Notes: generated by a model from the sequence alone, not told the origin. 64,000 bases of DNA from Oceanisphaera marina (GCF_014643915.1 NZ_BMKE01000012.1:44680-108679); one strand, 5' to 3'. Counted from the first letter of the stretch, positions 49,522 through 60,274 are shown. Numbers and translations are program-made.

Positions 49522-50276
49522 CAGAATTTAAATCCACGGTGCAGTGCCACTATACCGTCGGTCAGATTGAAATATTCCACCTGCTCCAGGCCGGCCTGCT
49601 CCATCATGCCCTTGAGGGTTTCCTGGTCCGGATGCATGCGGATAGATTCAGCCAGATACTGATAACTGTCGCTGTCTTTAGCCACTATGCTGCCCACTTT
49701 CGGCAAAATATTGAATGAATAAAAGTCATAGAGCTTGTTCATTACCTCGTGCTGGGGCTTGGAGAATTCCAGTACCAGCAAACGACCGCCCGGCTTCAAC
49801 ACGCGTTGCATGGAGGCCAGCGCCTTGTCCTTGTCGGTGACATTACGCAGACCAAAGGCGATGGTAATCAGATCGAAGTGATTATCAGGAAATGGCAGCG
49901 CCTCGGCATTGGCCTGTACATAGGCAATGTTATTGCCAAGGCCTTTGTTTCTCAGCTTGTCTCGCCCCACCTTGAGCATGGAGTCATTGATGTCGGCCAG
50001 TACGACCTGGCCGGTTTCGCCAACGATGCGGGAGAATTTGGCCGTCAAATCACCGGTGCCACCCGCCAGATCCAGCACCTTCTGACCCTTTCGCACGCCA
50101 GAACAATCAATGGTAAAACGCTTCCACAGCCGATGGATACCAAACGACATCAGATCATTCATGATATCGTATTTGGTAGCCACCGAATGAAATACGCCAG
50201 CCACCATCTGTTCTTTTTCGTTGGCTTCTATCGTCTTGTAACCGAAGTGAGTCGTCGACTTGTGCTGTTCTGACAT
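49521..50276 (-). CDS. ubiE: UbiE, C-methyltransferase of ubiquinone/menaquinone
   Basis: 251 residues. SAM site [15 protein letters not shown], then [14 protein letters not shown] and [12 protein letters not shown] motifs. First gene of the ubiE-ubiJ-ubiB cluster followed by tat genes, as in Enterobacteria and Aeromonadales. Confidence 0.96.
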   Translation of the reverse strand: MSEQHKSTTHFGYKTIEANEKEQMVAGVFHSVATKYDIMNDLMSFGIHRLWKRFTIDCSGVRKGQKVLDLAGGTGDLTAKFSRIVGETGQVVLADINDSMLKVGRDKLRNKGLGNNIAYVQANAEALPFPDNHFDLITIAFGLRNVTDKDKALASMQRVLKPGGRLLVLEFSKPQHEVMNKLYDFYSFNILPKVGSIVAKDSDSYQYLAESIRMHPDQETLKGMMEQAGLEQVEYFNLTDGIVALHRGFKF

Positions 50277-50333
50277 GCTGAAGGCACCTATAAAATCAAA
50301 GTAAGTGAGTGTACTGCAAATATGCGGCCTGGA

Positions 50334-50720
50334 CTAACGAGAAGCCATCAGGCTGCTCGTTATCTGCATGCCAAAGTAGGTCAGCATGATACAGCAAACT
50401 ACATTCAGGCACACATTCAACATGGCTTTAAGCCATTGACCCTGCTCAAGTAATAATAAGCTATCAAGGGAAAAGGAAGAGAAGGTGGTCAATGCGCCCA
50501 ACATGCCGACCATCACGAAAGGCCGCCAGCTGTGGGCACTCACCACTTGCTGTTGCACCAGTATAAAGATGCAGCCCATCATCAAGGATCCCAGCAGGTT
50601 CACCGTCAAGGTACCATAAGGAAACGCACGGCCCAGCAAACGCCCCATCAGATCCGTGATGCCAAAGCGTAATGTGGCTCCCAAGGCACCACCGAGTGCG
50701 ATAAATAACAGGGTTTTCAT
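50334..50720 (-). CDS. crcB: CrcB (Fluc), fluoride export channel
   Basis: 128 residues, four membrane segments, with GALGATLRFGITDL, YGTLTVNLLGSLMMG and TTFSSFSLD matching Fluc/CrcB channels. No fluoride riboswitch was recognised upstream (50721-50955). Confidence 0.93.
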   Translation of the reverse strand: MKTLLFIALGGALGATLRFGITDLMGRLLGRAFPYGTLTVNLLGSLMMGCIFILVQQQVVSAHSWRPFVMVGMLGALTTFSSFSLDSLLLLEQGQWLKAMLNVCLNVVCCIMLTYFGMQITSSLMASR

Positions 50721-50955
50721 GTCGTAGCCATGCCATGAATAATACAGAAAGTAAGAGAACAGTTTACGCCTGACGGCCGTAAAAACCCACCCGCATTACT
50801 CTGGTGAGAACAGGTAAACCACAGCTCGCACACTCGAAGCAGGAAGTGAACGCAACATCACCGCACTTAAAGACCGGCGCTTGTGGTGCCGGTCCGCTGC
50901 GTTATCGCTTGTTGATCAACAATGACAGCATGCCATCATTCCGAAAGAACGCTCT

Positions 50956-52329
50956 CTAAGAGCGCTGCAGCATGAAGGTCTGATACTCCAAATCGTTGAA
51001 CTGCCTGTTTAGCATAACCAGCCCAACAAGCGTGGTGACCAGCATGGTGATAGCGAAACCATATCCATAAAAGGTTGGCCCCAGATCAATGCTGTAATTC
51101 GCCAGTGCAAAGTTGCTACACATCATGAGAAGGCTCAGGCACAGGGCGGCGTAGCGACGGTCTAGATAGTACATCACGTTCAAAATCGACATGACCAGAA
51201 CCTGAAGGCTGACACCAACCAGCACCACATGGAACAGATGAAGGTAGGTGAGATCGATAGTCAGCAAGACAAGAATATCCTCGGACCATAACAACAGCAG
51301 TGCCAGCGCCATGCCCTGGATCTTGAAAATATCGTAAATACTCCGCTGACAAGACAGCACCATTTTATCTCGGAGTTGACTGATGGTGGCCAGGGTTGCC
51401 CCTTTTCTGACCGCAGCGTAAAACTTCAGGCAAGAATGGGCGAAGCTGGTTTCCATCCCCAGCATAAACACGGCCATGCCGGGAATAATCGCCAGATAGG
51501 CAATGAAGATAGGTAGATCATAAATGTAGGAGGCTCGAAATGGGCCAATGACGGCATGAGATGTCTCCTCTCGAAACCAGAACACGAACTTATCCAGCCA
51601 AACCCCGAGATTATAGAAGACGCCACATGCCATCAGAGAATAAAAAGCTTTGCCGCGGTGCAGAAACTCGAACGCCACCAGTTGCCTGGCCGGAAAATCC
51701 CGAAGTACAAACAGCAGAAAAGAGAAGGTCAGTAACGCTTGGCAAAAACAGAAAATCAACAAGAGACCCAGTAAATCCAGCCCGGGAATAGTCAGGCTCA
51801 AGACCATCATCAAACCATAGCTCAATGCCATGGTGACCAGAATACGATAGTACTTTTTCATTCCACTGAGGAAAATAATGATCAGCCACTGGTTGCACAA
51901 CAGCACCAGAGAGGTAAAAACGGTCACTTTTATCGCCGGTGTCAGACTGTCTGTACTGGACATAACGGCAGCGCCGAGCAGACCGGCAATCACACTCGTA
52001 ATCAACATGGAACCAAGAAGATTGGGTAATACCTTCTCCCCTTCTTCAGCATAGAGCCGATCTGAAATGAAACGGGTGAGTAACAGCTGGAACAGACCGC
52101 TGATGATAAGCGAGCTGGCCATGAGATAAGTCACGATAACCAGGAACTGAACCATGGCATCCTTCGGAAATACCGAACCGATACCGAGCAGGCCAATGGT
52201 CAGCAACGCCAGAATGGAAATAACCCAAGGTCCAGAACTGATAATACCCGCCAGGCTATAAGCTTCCAGCACGGAAAGTAGCGTGTTTTTCTTTAGTATT
52301 TTGCGAAGTTCAAAGCCGATGCCTGCCAT
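50956..52329 (-). CDS. pelG: PelG, Pel polysaccharide inner-membrane transporter
   Basis: 457 residues with about 12 membrane helices, MATE/Wzx-like, starting MAGIGFELRKILKKNTLLSVLEAYSLAGIISSGPWVISI, typical for PelG (456 in Pseudomonas aeruginosa). Last gene of the pel operon; start overlaps pelF by 20 bases. Weak hairpin CGCTCT-CTA-AGAGCG at its stop may act as terminator. Confidence 0.94.
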   Translation of the reverse strand: MAGIGFELRKILKKNTLLSVLEAYSLAGIISSGPWVISILALLTIGLLGIGSVFPKDAMVQFLVIVTYLMASSLIISGLFQLLLTRFISDRLYAEEGEKVLPNLLGSMLITSVIAGLLGAAVMSSTDSLTPAIKVTVFTSLVLLCNQWLIIIFLSGMKKYYRILVTMALSYGLMMVLSLTIPGLDLLGLLLIFCFCQALLTFSFLLFVLRDFPARQLVAFEFLHRGKAFYSLMACGVFYNLGVWLDKFVFWFREETSHAVIGPFRASYIYDLPIFIAYLAIIPGMAVFMLGMETSFAHSCLKFYAAVRKGATLATISQLRDKMVLSCQRSIYDIFKIQGMALALLLLWSEDILVLLTIDLTYLHLFHVVLVGVSLQVLVMSILNVMYYLDRRYAALCLSLLMMCSNFALANYSIDLGPTFYGYGFAITMLVTTLVGLVMLNRQFNDLEYQTFMLQRS

Positions 52330-53824
52330 TCATGGCCTCCTGATACAGTGTTCTATATGCGCCGTACATATCCGTTTCGTGGTAATAACGAGTGACGCGC
52401 TGCCTGCCTATATCACCGGTTTTTTGCCATTGGGAGGTATTGGTCAAGGTCTCTACAATAGCGTTTGCTGCCTGTACCGGACTGGCAATCTGAATCATGA
52501 CTCCAGCCGCCCCCATACTGGCGTCTTCACCTGGCGCGCCATGGATGATTTCGCTGCAGGCTCCCACCTCGGTGGCGATACAGGGGATGCCAGAGGCCAT
52601 GGCTTCAAGCAGTACCAATGGTTGGGCTTCGCTGATTGAGGTAAGCATGACCACCCCAAGCCTGGGCATTATTTCTGCCACGTTCTGGTTTCCCAACAAT
52701 TTTACATGCTCGGTCAGCCCCAGGCTCGCAATCAGCAGCTCGCACTCACGCACATAGGCGGGGTCTTCCTCCGTTGGCCCGATAATCCAACCTTGCAGTG
52801 CTGGTAATATTTCGACCGCGCCACGGATGGCCCGGATGAAGGTCTTGATATCCTTGATGGGGACGACTCGGCCAATCAGACCAACCACCAGGGGAGGAGT
52901 TACCGGTCGTTGGCCATAGGCTTTTTCAAAACGGCCGACATCAATGCCGTTCACGATCACTCGCGTTTTGTGTTCAGGCGCCCCGTCGGAGTGCTGGCGT
53001 TGGCGGTTTCCTTCAAACAACGAGATGATAGTGTCAGCCTGATGATAGGCAGTGAGACCCAGTTGCTCGAAAAAACGGATCCAGGTTTTTCGGGTCTGCT
53101 CCATTTCTTTGTGCATGCTGATATCGATCAGGCTGTGACGATCTTTTATCCAGCTCGCCTGTGACAGATCGATTTTTCGCTCCTTGGTATAAATACCATG
53201 CTCGGTGATGATGAATGGTTGTTTTGTTTTCTGCCTGCACAGGGCACCAAGAAATCCGGCATAGCCGGTAGAAAGGCTGTGAAACACCTTGGCGTCGGGC
53301 AGATGTTCCGCAATGCGCGCCAGCGTGAAAAAGGGGCGATGGATATTACGATACGTCCAGAAATAATCGACAAAAGACTGGTCAGAAAAGCTATCCCGAT
53401 AGCGCTTGCTCAGCACTTCCCAAGACGAACGGCTGTAGAGAAAATCAGCTTGAGACAGCCCATTGTGACTACCTAACTGTGAAAAAATGGCGTCCAGCAG
53501 CTCGGCGGGAATCGGCTCTTTGGCCTGTTCCAGGTAAGATACCAGCTGTCCCCATCTTTCGAATATGGCACTGTCACCGGTACGCGCAGCTGGAGTCAGC
53601 TTGTCTGGCGCGTGCAACAGGTAATGCGCTTCAAAGCCAATGACATTGTCCGGCAGCTGATACACGGGAGCGCCGTAAAATTCCGGCGTGCCGCCGAGGA
53701 AAACAATATGAAACCGATACTCCGGCAATCCGCTGATAATTTGATGCAGCCAGCTAGAGACGCCACCTCGCACATAGGGGTAAGTCCCCTCCAGCAGCAG
53801 ACAAATATCGACGTCCCTGGTCAT
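52310..53824 (-). CDS. pelF: PelF, cytosolic GT4 glycosyltransferase
   Basis: 504 residues. EGTYPYVRGGVSSWLHQIISGLPEY is the PelF family N-terminus, with RVIVNGIDVGRFEKA and EAQPLVLLEAMASGIPCIATEVGACSEII (donor site with E-x7-E spacing) in the C-domain. Polymerises UDP-sugars into Pel. ATG at 53824 with AAGGAG 8 bases upstream; overlaps pelE stop (ATGA). Confidence 0.94.
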   Translation of the reverse strand: MTRDVDICLLLEGTYPYVRGGVSSWLHQIISGLPEYRFHIVFLGGTPEFYGAPVYQLPDNVIGFEAHYLLHAPDKLTPAARTGDSAIFERWGQLVSYLEQAKEPIPAELLDAIFSQLGSHNGLSQADFLYSRSSWEVLSKRYRDSFSDQSFVDYFWTYRNIHRPFFTLARIAEHLPDAKVFHSLSTGYAGFLGALCRQKTKQPFIITEHGIYTKERKIDLSQASWIKDRHSLIDISMHKEMEQTRKTWIRFFEQLGLTAYHQADTIISLFEGNRQRQHSDGAPEHKTRVIVNGIDVGRFEKAYGQRPVTPPLVVGLIGRVVPIKDIKTFIRAIRGAVEILPALQGWIIGPTEEDPAYVRECELLIASLGLTEHVKLLGNQNVAEIMPRLGVVMLTSISEAQPLVLLEAMASGIPCIATEVGACSEIIHGAPGEDASMGAAGVMIQIASPVQAANAIVETLTNTSQWQKTGDIGRQRVTRYYHETDMYGAYRTLYQEAMNGRHRL

Positions 53825-54792
53825 AGCCAATACTCCTTGACCTGGCTTAATCGGTTACCGCTTTTATCCGCCAAGCTGAAAATATATTCACGAGCCTGGT
53901 CGTAATCTTTTACCTGATAGGCCGCCTCAGCCAGATAGGGCACCACCTGCTCCGGCTGCCCTCCCTGCTGACGGGCATCCTTTAAATAAGCCATGGCTTC
54001 CTCTGGACGCTGCTGTTCAAGCAGTACCCTGCCCAGCAGCAGACTGTAGTCCGCATGGCCGGTATGCTGAAACGACCCTCTGAGATACTGCTCTGCCTGT
54101 GCCAGATAATGTTTCCTCAGGATACCTTCCGCCATGCCGAGGTAGCACAGCTCCCAGTAATGCTGGGCGATAACGTGGGCAAGGTCCGGATGCGGCTGCT
54201 GCTCATAACGCTGTTGATAGCAGGCTATCTGTTCGTTGATTTGGTTTTCAATGCTCTCCAGCGCCGCATACGCCAACAGACGAATATCATCGGATACATC
54301 CTTTAGCGCCAGCTGGAGCAAGGGGATGGACTGTTTGCGGGGAAGGTGACTGATGGTCGATACCGCCAGGGAACGTTGCTCCGGTGAGTCGTGGTGAACC
54401 AGAATGTCCCTGAGTGCTCCCGCCCCAAGCGGGGGATGGGCCATGATATCCACAGGCCCTGACGGCAGCCTCAGCACCTCGATGGACTGCCAATGGCTGC
54501 GGTGCTGTTGCTTGGGCAGAAACCAGACCAGCAACATTACACAAGTCGTGCCTGCAATTCCGACTACCGGAAGCAGCAGATGGAACAAGAACAGAGAGCA
54601 CAAAGAGCCCAGCAGAGGATTGCAGTATTTTGCCGGCAGCATCAGCCAACACCAGCCGGTAAAGCAGGCACAGGCAACAGCATGGCCTGCTCCCAGCAAT
54701 AACCAGCCAGACCTGTCCAGGCTGGAATTGGCCAACAAATAAATGCAAAAGCATTCAATGACGATGGCTTGAATGAATAGCAGGACTCTCAT
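53821..54792 (-). CDS. pelE: PelE, membrane/TPR subunit of Pel synthase
   Basis: 323 residues. Two or three N-terminal membrane segments (to about 100), then helical TPR-type repeats (about 120-320, including AEQYLRGSFQHTGHADYSLLLGRVLLEQQRPEEAMAYLKDARQQGG). ATG at 54792 is preferred over 54804 because of GGAG 7 bases upstream; either overlaps pelD by 38-50 bases. Confidence 0.9.
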   Translation of the reverse strand: MRVLLFIQAIVIECFCIYLLANSSLDRSGWLLLGAGHAVACACFTGWCWLMLPAKYCNPLLGSLCSLFLFHLLLPVVGIAGTTCVMLLVWFLPKQQHRSHWQSIEVLRLPSGPVDIMAHPPLGAGALRDILVHHDSPEQRSLAVSTISHLPRKQSIPLLQLALKDVSDDIRLLAYAALESIENQINEQIACYQQRYEQQPHPDLAHVIAQHYWELCYLGMAEGILRKHYLAQAEQYLRGSFQHTGHADYSLLLGRVLLEQQRPEEAMAYLKDARQQGGQPEQVVPYLAEAAYQVKDYDQAREYIFSLADKSGNRLSQVKEYWL

Positions 54793-56098
54793 CGAAGGCT
54801 CCATATTGGTAGGTTAGACTCCTGATGTCCTCGAGATCTTTCTTGACTGAAAAAGGCCCCTGCATACCGAAATCCGAGAGCGTGGAGCTGGCACTGAGAC
54901 CAAACAGGTGCTCGACGCGTTGCATATAGTCGCGGGCATCGGTTATCGACGAGAGTGGTAGCAGCACAAACAGCGAAGGTGCTCCGGTAGAAGATTGACA
55001 GACCCAGTAAATATCCGCACCACGGCGATGGTTGACGATAGCGTCCAGACGTTTTTTCTGAAGATGGTTGCTGGCCGTACACACCACCAGCTGGCTATCA
55101 ATACCAAACTGGCGTTGATTCTGCTCAGCCTGATCCAGGTATTCAAGGAAGAGCCCACCTTGTTCCGGCATCAGTAACGGCGTCACCAGCGTGTCGCTGA
55201 GCAGGTTGGCGGCGTGATTGGCAACCAGAGAGAGCAAGGCATGATCCGCGAGTGTTTGCTGAAAGAATCTGGCGCTTTCCACCACCACTACCGCGCGCAG
55301 ATTTTTTTGGATATCCAGCAGGGGGATGCAGAGCTGGTAACGGGACGGATGCGCCTGGTGAGCTTCCATCCTTGCAACCGACAACAAGGTGAGCTCACTC
55401 AACATGCTCTGCAACATAGGATCATCAAGGTCCAGTTCATGATAATCACCGAGCTTGGCTTTAGGTTCGGCATCCACTTTGCCATTGATGACCAAATAGA
55501 TGCCTGCGACTTCCAGACCACCAATTTCTGCCAGCAGGTTCAGGATCGGCTGACCGAGCTTATCGAGGCGATTTGAGCTGAGCGAGGTGGCCATGTTATG
55601 CAGGGAGCTGATGCTGGCACGCAGACTGACGGTCTGACCGGCACTTCTTTGCTCCAGCTTATCATGGGAAAGCTTAAGCAAATGATAGCTTTGGGTGAAA
55701 CTCTCTAGCTTGCGGCTCATCTCCTTGTACTCCCGCAAACGCTTGTTGTTCAACACCTGCCAGTGATCATGAAACTCACCAGCCAGCATGGCTACCAGCA
55801 AGATTCCTACCGCTATCGAGAACGGAAAAAGAGCCAGCTCACCCTGAGTGCTCATGATGCTCGCAAGTCCGGCCAGCATCAGTAGCGCACAGGTAAAACC
55901 CTTGGCAAAGCCATAGCGTAGTGCCACTAATAAAGGGCCGAGCAAAGGCCAGAAAAATGACTGTGTCGCTTCCGTAGAGACAGGGAGTCCGGATTGTAAC
56001 CAGACATAAAGGGTAATGACTGAAACCACCAAGGTCTCCAACCAGGCAATGCTCTCTCGCTTAAAACCTGACGTCATTCGACTCTGTAAAGTGCTCAT
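54755..56098 (-). CDS. pelD: PelD, c-di-GMP receptor of Pel synthesis
   Basis: 447 residues. Four membrane segments (about 15-110), coiled region, GAF domain (about 180-300) and a degenerate GGDEF domain (about 310-425) in which GGDEF is lost but an RxxD inhibitory-type site is kept as RGAD at 359-362 (HRRGADIYW), the c-di-GMP site in P. aeruginosa PelD. This makes post-translational activation by c-di-GMP likely. Close to the 455-residue reference length. Confidence 0.93.
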   Translation of the reverse strand: MSTLQSRMTSGFKRESIAWLETLVVSVITLYVWLQSGLPVSTEATQSFFWPLLGPLLVALRYGFAKGFTCALLMLAGLASIMSTQGELALFPFSIAVGILLVAMLAGEFHDHWQVLNNKRLREYKEMSRKLESFTQSYHLLKLSHDKLEQRSAGQTVSLRASISSLHNMATSLSSNRLDKLGQPILNLLAEIGGLEVAGIYLVINGKVDAEPKAKLGDYHELDLDDPMLQSMLSELTLLSVARMEAHQAHPSRYQLCIPLLDIQKNLRAVVVVESARFFQQTLADHALLSLVANHAANLLSDTLVTPLLMPEQGGLFLEYLDQAEQNQRQFGIDSQLVVCTASNHLQKKRLDAIVNHRRGADIYWVCQSSTGAPSLFVLLPLSSITDARDYMQRVEHLFGLSASSTLSDFGMQGPFSVKKDLEDIRSLTYQYGAFDESPAIHSSHRH

Positions 56099-56119
56099 AA
56101 GCCATTCCCGCCTTCTACG

Positions 56120-56641
56120 TTATTGGCCTTGCTCGACATTCAGGCCATTCAACAGTTCATCAATGACCTTCTGGCCGGCACTACTGACACTTTCCCGTCC
56201 CCAGCCGCTGCGGGCGCCACTTGCCCGCCACTGGGTAACGTTATCGCCAGCGGATTGTACCTCCAGGGTAATTCCCACAGCTGGTTCACCATCCAGCCCA
56301 CTCTTGTAATGCCATTCTTCAACCGATCCGGTGATGACGTAGTCGACGTTCTGACTGACAAGCCAGGCCTGTGCACTTTTCCGCCGGGCATTATTATCGA
56401 GAATACTCGCCAGGTCGCTGACGTCACTGGCAGGATAAAGTGTGGCATTAATGCCTCTCGCATAAAGGTGGGTACCGAGTATTTGCTCGGCCTTTTCCGC
56501 CGCCATCGGTGTGCTGGAGTTATTGACCATCGGCATGATGGCCCAGCGACTATTGGCCGGGAAGTTAGGGCTTTCGGGCACCTGATAGTGGCTACAGGCA
56601 CTCAGCGCCAGGGTTGAAACGAGCATCCATATTTTTTTCAT
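56120..56641 (-). CDS. pelC: PelC, outer-membrane lipoprotein
   Basis: 173 residues. Signal peptide with lipobox LSAC (Cys16). Forms the ring under PelB in the known system. Segments WAIMPMVNNSSTPMAAEKAEQILGTHLYARGI and ITGSVEEWHYKSGLDGEPAVGITLEV are family-like. Confidence 0.92.
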   Translation of the reverse strand: MKKIWMLVSTLALSACSHYQVPESPNFPANSRWAIMPMVNNSSTPMAAEKAEQILGTHLYARGINATLYPASDVSDLASILDNNARRKSAQAWLVSQNVDYVITGSVEEWHYKSGLDGEPAVGITLEVQSAGDNVTQWRASGARSGWGRESVSSAGQKVIDELLNGLNVEQGQ

Positions 56642-56653
56642 AGGTATATTCCC

Positions 56654-59600
56654 TTAAAAGCGATAGGTGTAGCCTAACGACAACTTAAAAGCGTCATCAC
56701 CATTACGATCCTGGCTCTGCCAGTCAACTGACAACGAGACTTCATCATTACCAAGCACATCCCATCCCAGGCCTGCCGAAACAGCCACATCAGGTTGAGC
56801 AGCACTAACGTTGTAGCCCAAAGAGGTGTCCAGCCAGTAACGAGGAGCGGGTACCGTTGGCCCGGGCTGACCCGGCGCGCCGTGCCAGACACGCTGACCA
56901 ATGGCAATACGCTGATATTCTTCGGCAATAAAGTCACCACTGGTGAGCGGAACCGCTCCCTGATGCTGCTTGTTAATGCCATCCAGCGGAGCATCGCTCA
57001 GATCGATATGCTGCATGGCCAAGCTGCCATAGATCTGCCAGGCAGGATCGTTGAAAAATAACTGCTCACTGGCCCGCAGATTAAGGTCCCACCCCTGACC
57101 TATGTCGTCACCGTACCGGGTTGTTATGTCATGCCAGTCAAACTGGAAAGAGACTGACTCTCGGCGTGTAGGCCGGTAATTGAAACCGAAGCCGGCGGTA
57201 TGCTTTTTGCCTGCCAGGGTGAGTAATTGACTGCTTTCCACAGGGGCATCCAGTGCCACTTGCAGTGACACATCCAAGTAGTCATTCAAGATGCGCTGAT
57301 AGTCGACAGACAATCCCAGGCGTTGATCTCCGAGGCCATCAGCCAAATCAACGCCAAACAACCACCGGCTATCATGGCTGCGATAGAGAACGTCACCACG
57401 AAGTCGAGCTTCATCTTGCATCTCAATCCCCGATAGTAACGCTGGCGTATCGGCCGTTTGCAGATCGGTACCCAGATGCCAGTTACCTAGCTGATGGGAC
57501 GCATGATAATCGAGACTATAACGACTAATATCCCATCCGATATTATGGCTTGCCCGAGCACTGATACCATGAACCTGATCAGGGTGCTGGCCGACATGTA
57601 CCTGACGCAGTTGGCGCTCTGCCTCAGGATCATTCAGCTTGCCGAGCAGCTCCTCCCCCTGCTGCCAGGCTTTGTCATGTTGTCCGGTTAATTGCAGAGC
57701 GGTATTTGTATCTGCCGCTGGCAGGTTCATGGACTGCTCCAGCAAAGCTTCCATTGCCGGGCGGTTTTTTGCCATGATGGCCAGCGCCAGTTGTTGCCAG
57801 TCGGGCAATACATAGCCGCTAAAGGCAGCATGTTGATGCCAGGCCTGCAGACTATCAGGCTGGCCAATAGCCAGGTAATAGCCAAACAGCTCCTGAGCGT
57901 GAGTCTGATCCGGCTGGCGAATAAGCGCTTGCTCCGTCAGTTGCAAGGCCGCCTCCTGACCTACCAACATGGCCACCAACGAACGATAGGAGATATCCCC
58001 TTCATCCAGTAACAGCAATTGTTCGGCCAGCTGGCTAGCGAGATAACGTCTTAGCCGGTACGCCTTTTCTGCTTCGCCACGTCTATCCAACAAAGTGGCG
58101 TAGCTCAGTAATACCGCAACCTGCTGCTCTTCAAAAGTGTCGCTCTGCAGTAATACTCGCTGATACCAAAGATCGGCTTCCTCAAGCCGCCCCAACTGCT
58201 GGGCAGCGGTAGCAAACACCAGCCAGAGTGCGCTATTGTCTTGTTGATCATGTCGGTATTGCTCATAGATGGAAGCAATGTCCCCCTGATCATTGGAGTC
58301 TATGGCAAGCCAGAGCAAACCATTAATCGCGGCCTCATCATGAGGAGCAAGCGTGAGGAGCTGACGATAAAGCGTGGCGGCTTCGTCGGTATGGCGGTTA
58401 TTGATGGCCAACTGCGCCCGATACCGCAAGGTGGCGGCGCCTTCTGCCAGTATCGGATCCTGACTGGCAAGCCCGACCAGGCGGGCAAAGGTTTCTTGAT
58501 CCTTGTTATCCAGACTGGCCTGAATGGCTGCAAGCAACGCATCGGTATTGCCGTAATCCTCATACAGCCTGCTCAGCCGCGCTACCTGCTCACGGGACAT
58601 TATCGGATCACTGGTTCTTATATAACGATAGATATCCAGCTCACTACTGGCCCTGGCAATCAGTTGCTCATTGGCGTGCTGGGCAATTCCCCGCTCACTG
58701 GTCTTCCAGGCGAGGAATGACACTATGTTAAGGTAGTCATCGTCGGCCTCAAACCAGTTGCTGGCCGAGGTGAGCACCTGCAGCGCCCGTTCGGGCTGCC
58801 GAGTAATAATGTAGGCATCCGCAAAGCGCCGGGCCTCGCCGGGCGTCGGCTGGCGCAATGCCAATAATTTATTCCATTGCTTCATAACGCTGGAATAATC
58901 GCCAAGGTAACCATGGAGCCGAGACTGATGAACGATGAGCGCGGGATCATCCGGACGTAATGCCGCCAGTTCTCGAACACTATGCAGTGCCGCTATCGAG
59001 CCCTGCGCTTTTTCAATGGCATCTACTCCTGCATTATATTCCAGTTCATCAAGCTGATTCCTTTCTACAAGCTGCTGATAATAAAGACTTTCAAGATATA
59101 TATCCCCCAAAGCTCGGGCTTCAATTATACCCTCGCGCAATTGGGGCAAGGTCGCTCCCTGCTCCAGCAGACGCCGGCTTATCAGTGACGCAGCGTCGAC
59201 ATTACCTTGCCAACGATGCAGCGCATGTAATTGTGCAAGATGTGTCGGGGTGCTGTCTGTCTCTGTCACTTCGGTAAGCAAAGCGGTGGCGAGTTCAAGC
59301 TCGCCGCTGGCGATGGCCAACTCTGCCGTTGACACTTTCAAGGCCTTATCAGGCGTGATGGCCAGCAGTTTTTTTGACTGGAGCAGCGCCGTATCCGTAT
59401 TACCGACTCGCATTGAATGATCTATGGTGAGACGCAGATAATCGGGGTTCTGATTCAACTCTCCCTGATAGCTTGCTATAAATGCCCGACTTTGTTCGGT
59501 TTGCCCGGTAATCTGGTACAACTCCAGAGAGTGGCCTGCTGTTTCCAGAGTAGGCTGCCGCTGAAACGCCTCCTGCTGTAAACGCAAAGCCTGCTCGTAG

Positions 59601-60217
59601 TCGGAGCTCTGCAGCAACAACGCCACCAATTCTTGATAACTGGTTTGTCCGCTTTCCTGATGGGGTAACAACAACTCAACCGCTTTTTGTGTCATCGACA
59701 TCGAGATAGCGATATCGGCCAGTGTTCTGGCCTCCGTCGCACCGGGAGGAGACTCTATTCGCTCAAGAAAATGGCGAAGCTTGCTCTCCACCTCAGCTGT
59801 CGCTCCTTGCTGAGCCTGGTTTTGTGCCACTACAGTTTGATGATATTTATCCTGCAACAACCTAGTGTAGGTCACGAGCAGGGGCCAGTCGGGTGACGCA
59901 CTGTCTTCATCAATGACTGACTCGGCCAGTTCAATCGCCTTGTCTTGCTCCCCTATTTGAGCGTAATTATTCATCAGCAGCTTGCTGACCTCATTATTTT
60001 TGAGGTCTCGGGCATGCATTTGCTGTAACAAAATCAGGGATACCTGTGGCGAAGTTGTCTGGTTGAGCAACTGGAGCAGCGCACTCTGGCTGGGCACCAG
60101 TAGCCACAGCACCCAGATAATAATCAGCGCCAACATTATCAGGGTACGGCGACTCAACAGATGGAGTCTGCTGTCGACCTGGTCGTGTTCAGAAACGCAC
60201 TTGGGAAATAATGCCAT
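56654..60217 (-). CDS. pelB: PelB, TPR scaffold and outer-membrane porin of Pel export
   Basis: 1187 residues (P. aeruginosa 1193). N-terminal membrane anchor about 25-48, long TPR array about 50-870, then a C-terminal beta-barrel (about 890-1187) ending YTYRF. The barrel exports Pel; TPRs bind PelA. Confidence 0.94.
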   Translation of the reverse strand: MALFPKCVSEHDQVDSRLHLLSRRTLIMLALIIIWVLWLLVPSQSALLQLLNQTTSPQVSLILLQQMHARDLKNNEVSKLLMNNYAQIGEQDKAIELAESVIDEDSASPDWPLLVTYTRLLQDKYHQTVVAQNQAQQGATAEVESKLRHFLERIESPPGATEARTLADIAISMSMTQKAVELLLPHQESGQTSYQELVALLLQSSDYEQALRLQQEAFQRQPTLETAGHSLELYQITGQTEQSRAFIASYQGELNQNPDYLRLTIDHSMRVGNTDTALLQSKKLLAITPDKALKVSTAELAIASGELELATALLTEVTETDSTPTHLAQLHALHRWQGNVDAASLISRRLLEQGATLPQLREGIIEARALGDIYLESLYYQQLVERNQLDELEYNAGVDAIEKAQGSIAALHSVRELAALRPDDPALIVHQSRLHGYLGDYSSVMKQWNKLLALRQPTPGEARRFADAYIITRQPERALQVLTSASNWFEADDDYLNIVSFLAWKTSERGIAQHANEQLIARASSELDIYRYIRTSDPIMSREQVARLSRLYEDYGNTDALLAAIQASLDNKDQETFARLVGLASQDPILAEGAATLRYRAQLAINNRHTDEAATLYRQLLTLAPHDEAAINGLLWLAIDSNDQGDIASIYEQYRHDQQDNSALWLVFATAAQQLGRLEEADLWYQRVLLQSDTFEEQQVAVLLSYATLLDRRGEAEKAYRLRRYLASQLAEQLLLLDEGDISYRSLVAMLVGQEAALQLTEQALIRQPDQTHAQELFGYYLAIGQPDSLQAWHQHAAFSGYVLPDWQQLALAIMAKNRPAMEALLEQSMNLPAADTNTALQLTGQHDKAWQQGEELLGKLNDPEAERQLRQVHVGQHPDQVHGISARASHNIGWDISRYSLDYHASHQLGNWHLGTDLQTADTPALLSGIEMQDEARLRGDVLYRSHDSRWLFGVDLADGLGDQRLGLSVDYQRILNDYLDVSLQVALDAPVESSQLLTLAGKKHTAGFGFNYRPTRRESVSFQFDWHDITTRYGDDIGQGWDLNLRASEQLFFNDPAWQIYGSLAMQHIDLSDAPLDGINKQHQGAVPLTSGDFIAEEYQRIAIGQRVWHGAPGQPGPTVPAPRYWLDTSLGYNVSAAQPDVAVSAGLGWDVLGNDEVSLSVDWQSQDRNGDDAFKLSLGYTYRF

Positions 60218-60274
60218 TTATGCTCTCGCCATCAGGTTGGTATCCTCTGCCTTGGCAGGCCAGTACCATGGACA

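Noticed and set aside
50721-50955. Fluoride riboswitch in front of crcB
   Set aside because: The conserved crcB motif core was not found; only a GC hairpin without T tract (about 50873-50895) is seen.
53822-53830. Upstream TTG start for pelF (53830)
   Set aside because: The ATG at 53824 has better ribosome-site spacing and the common stop/start overlap with pelE.
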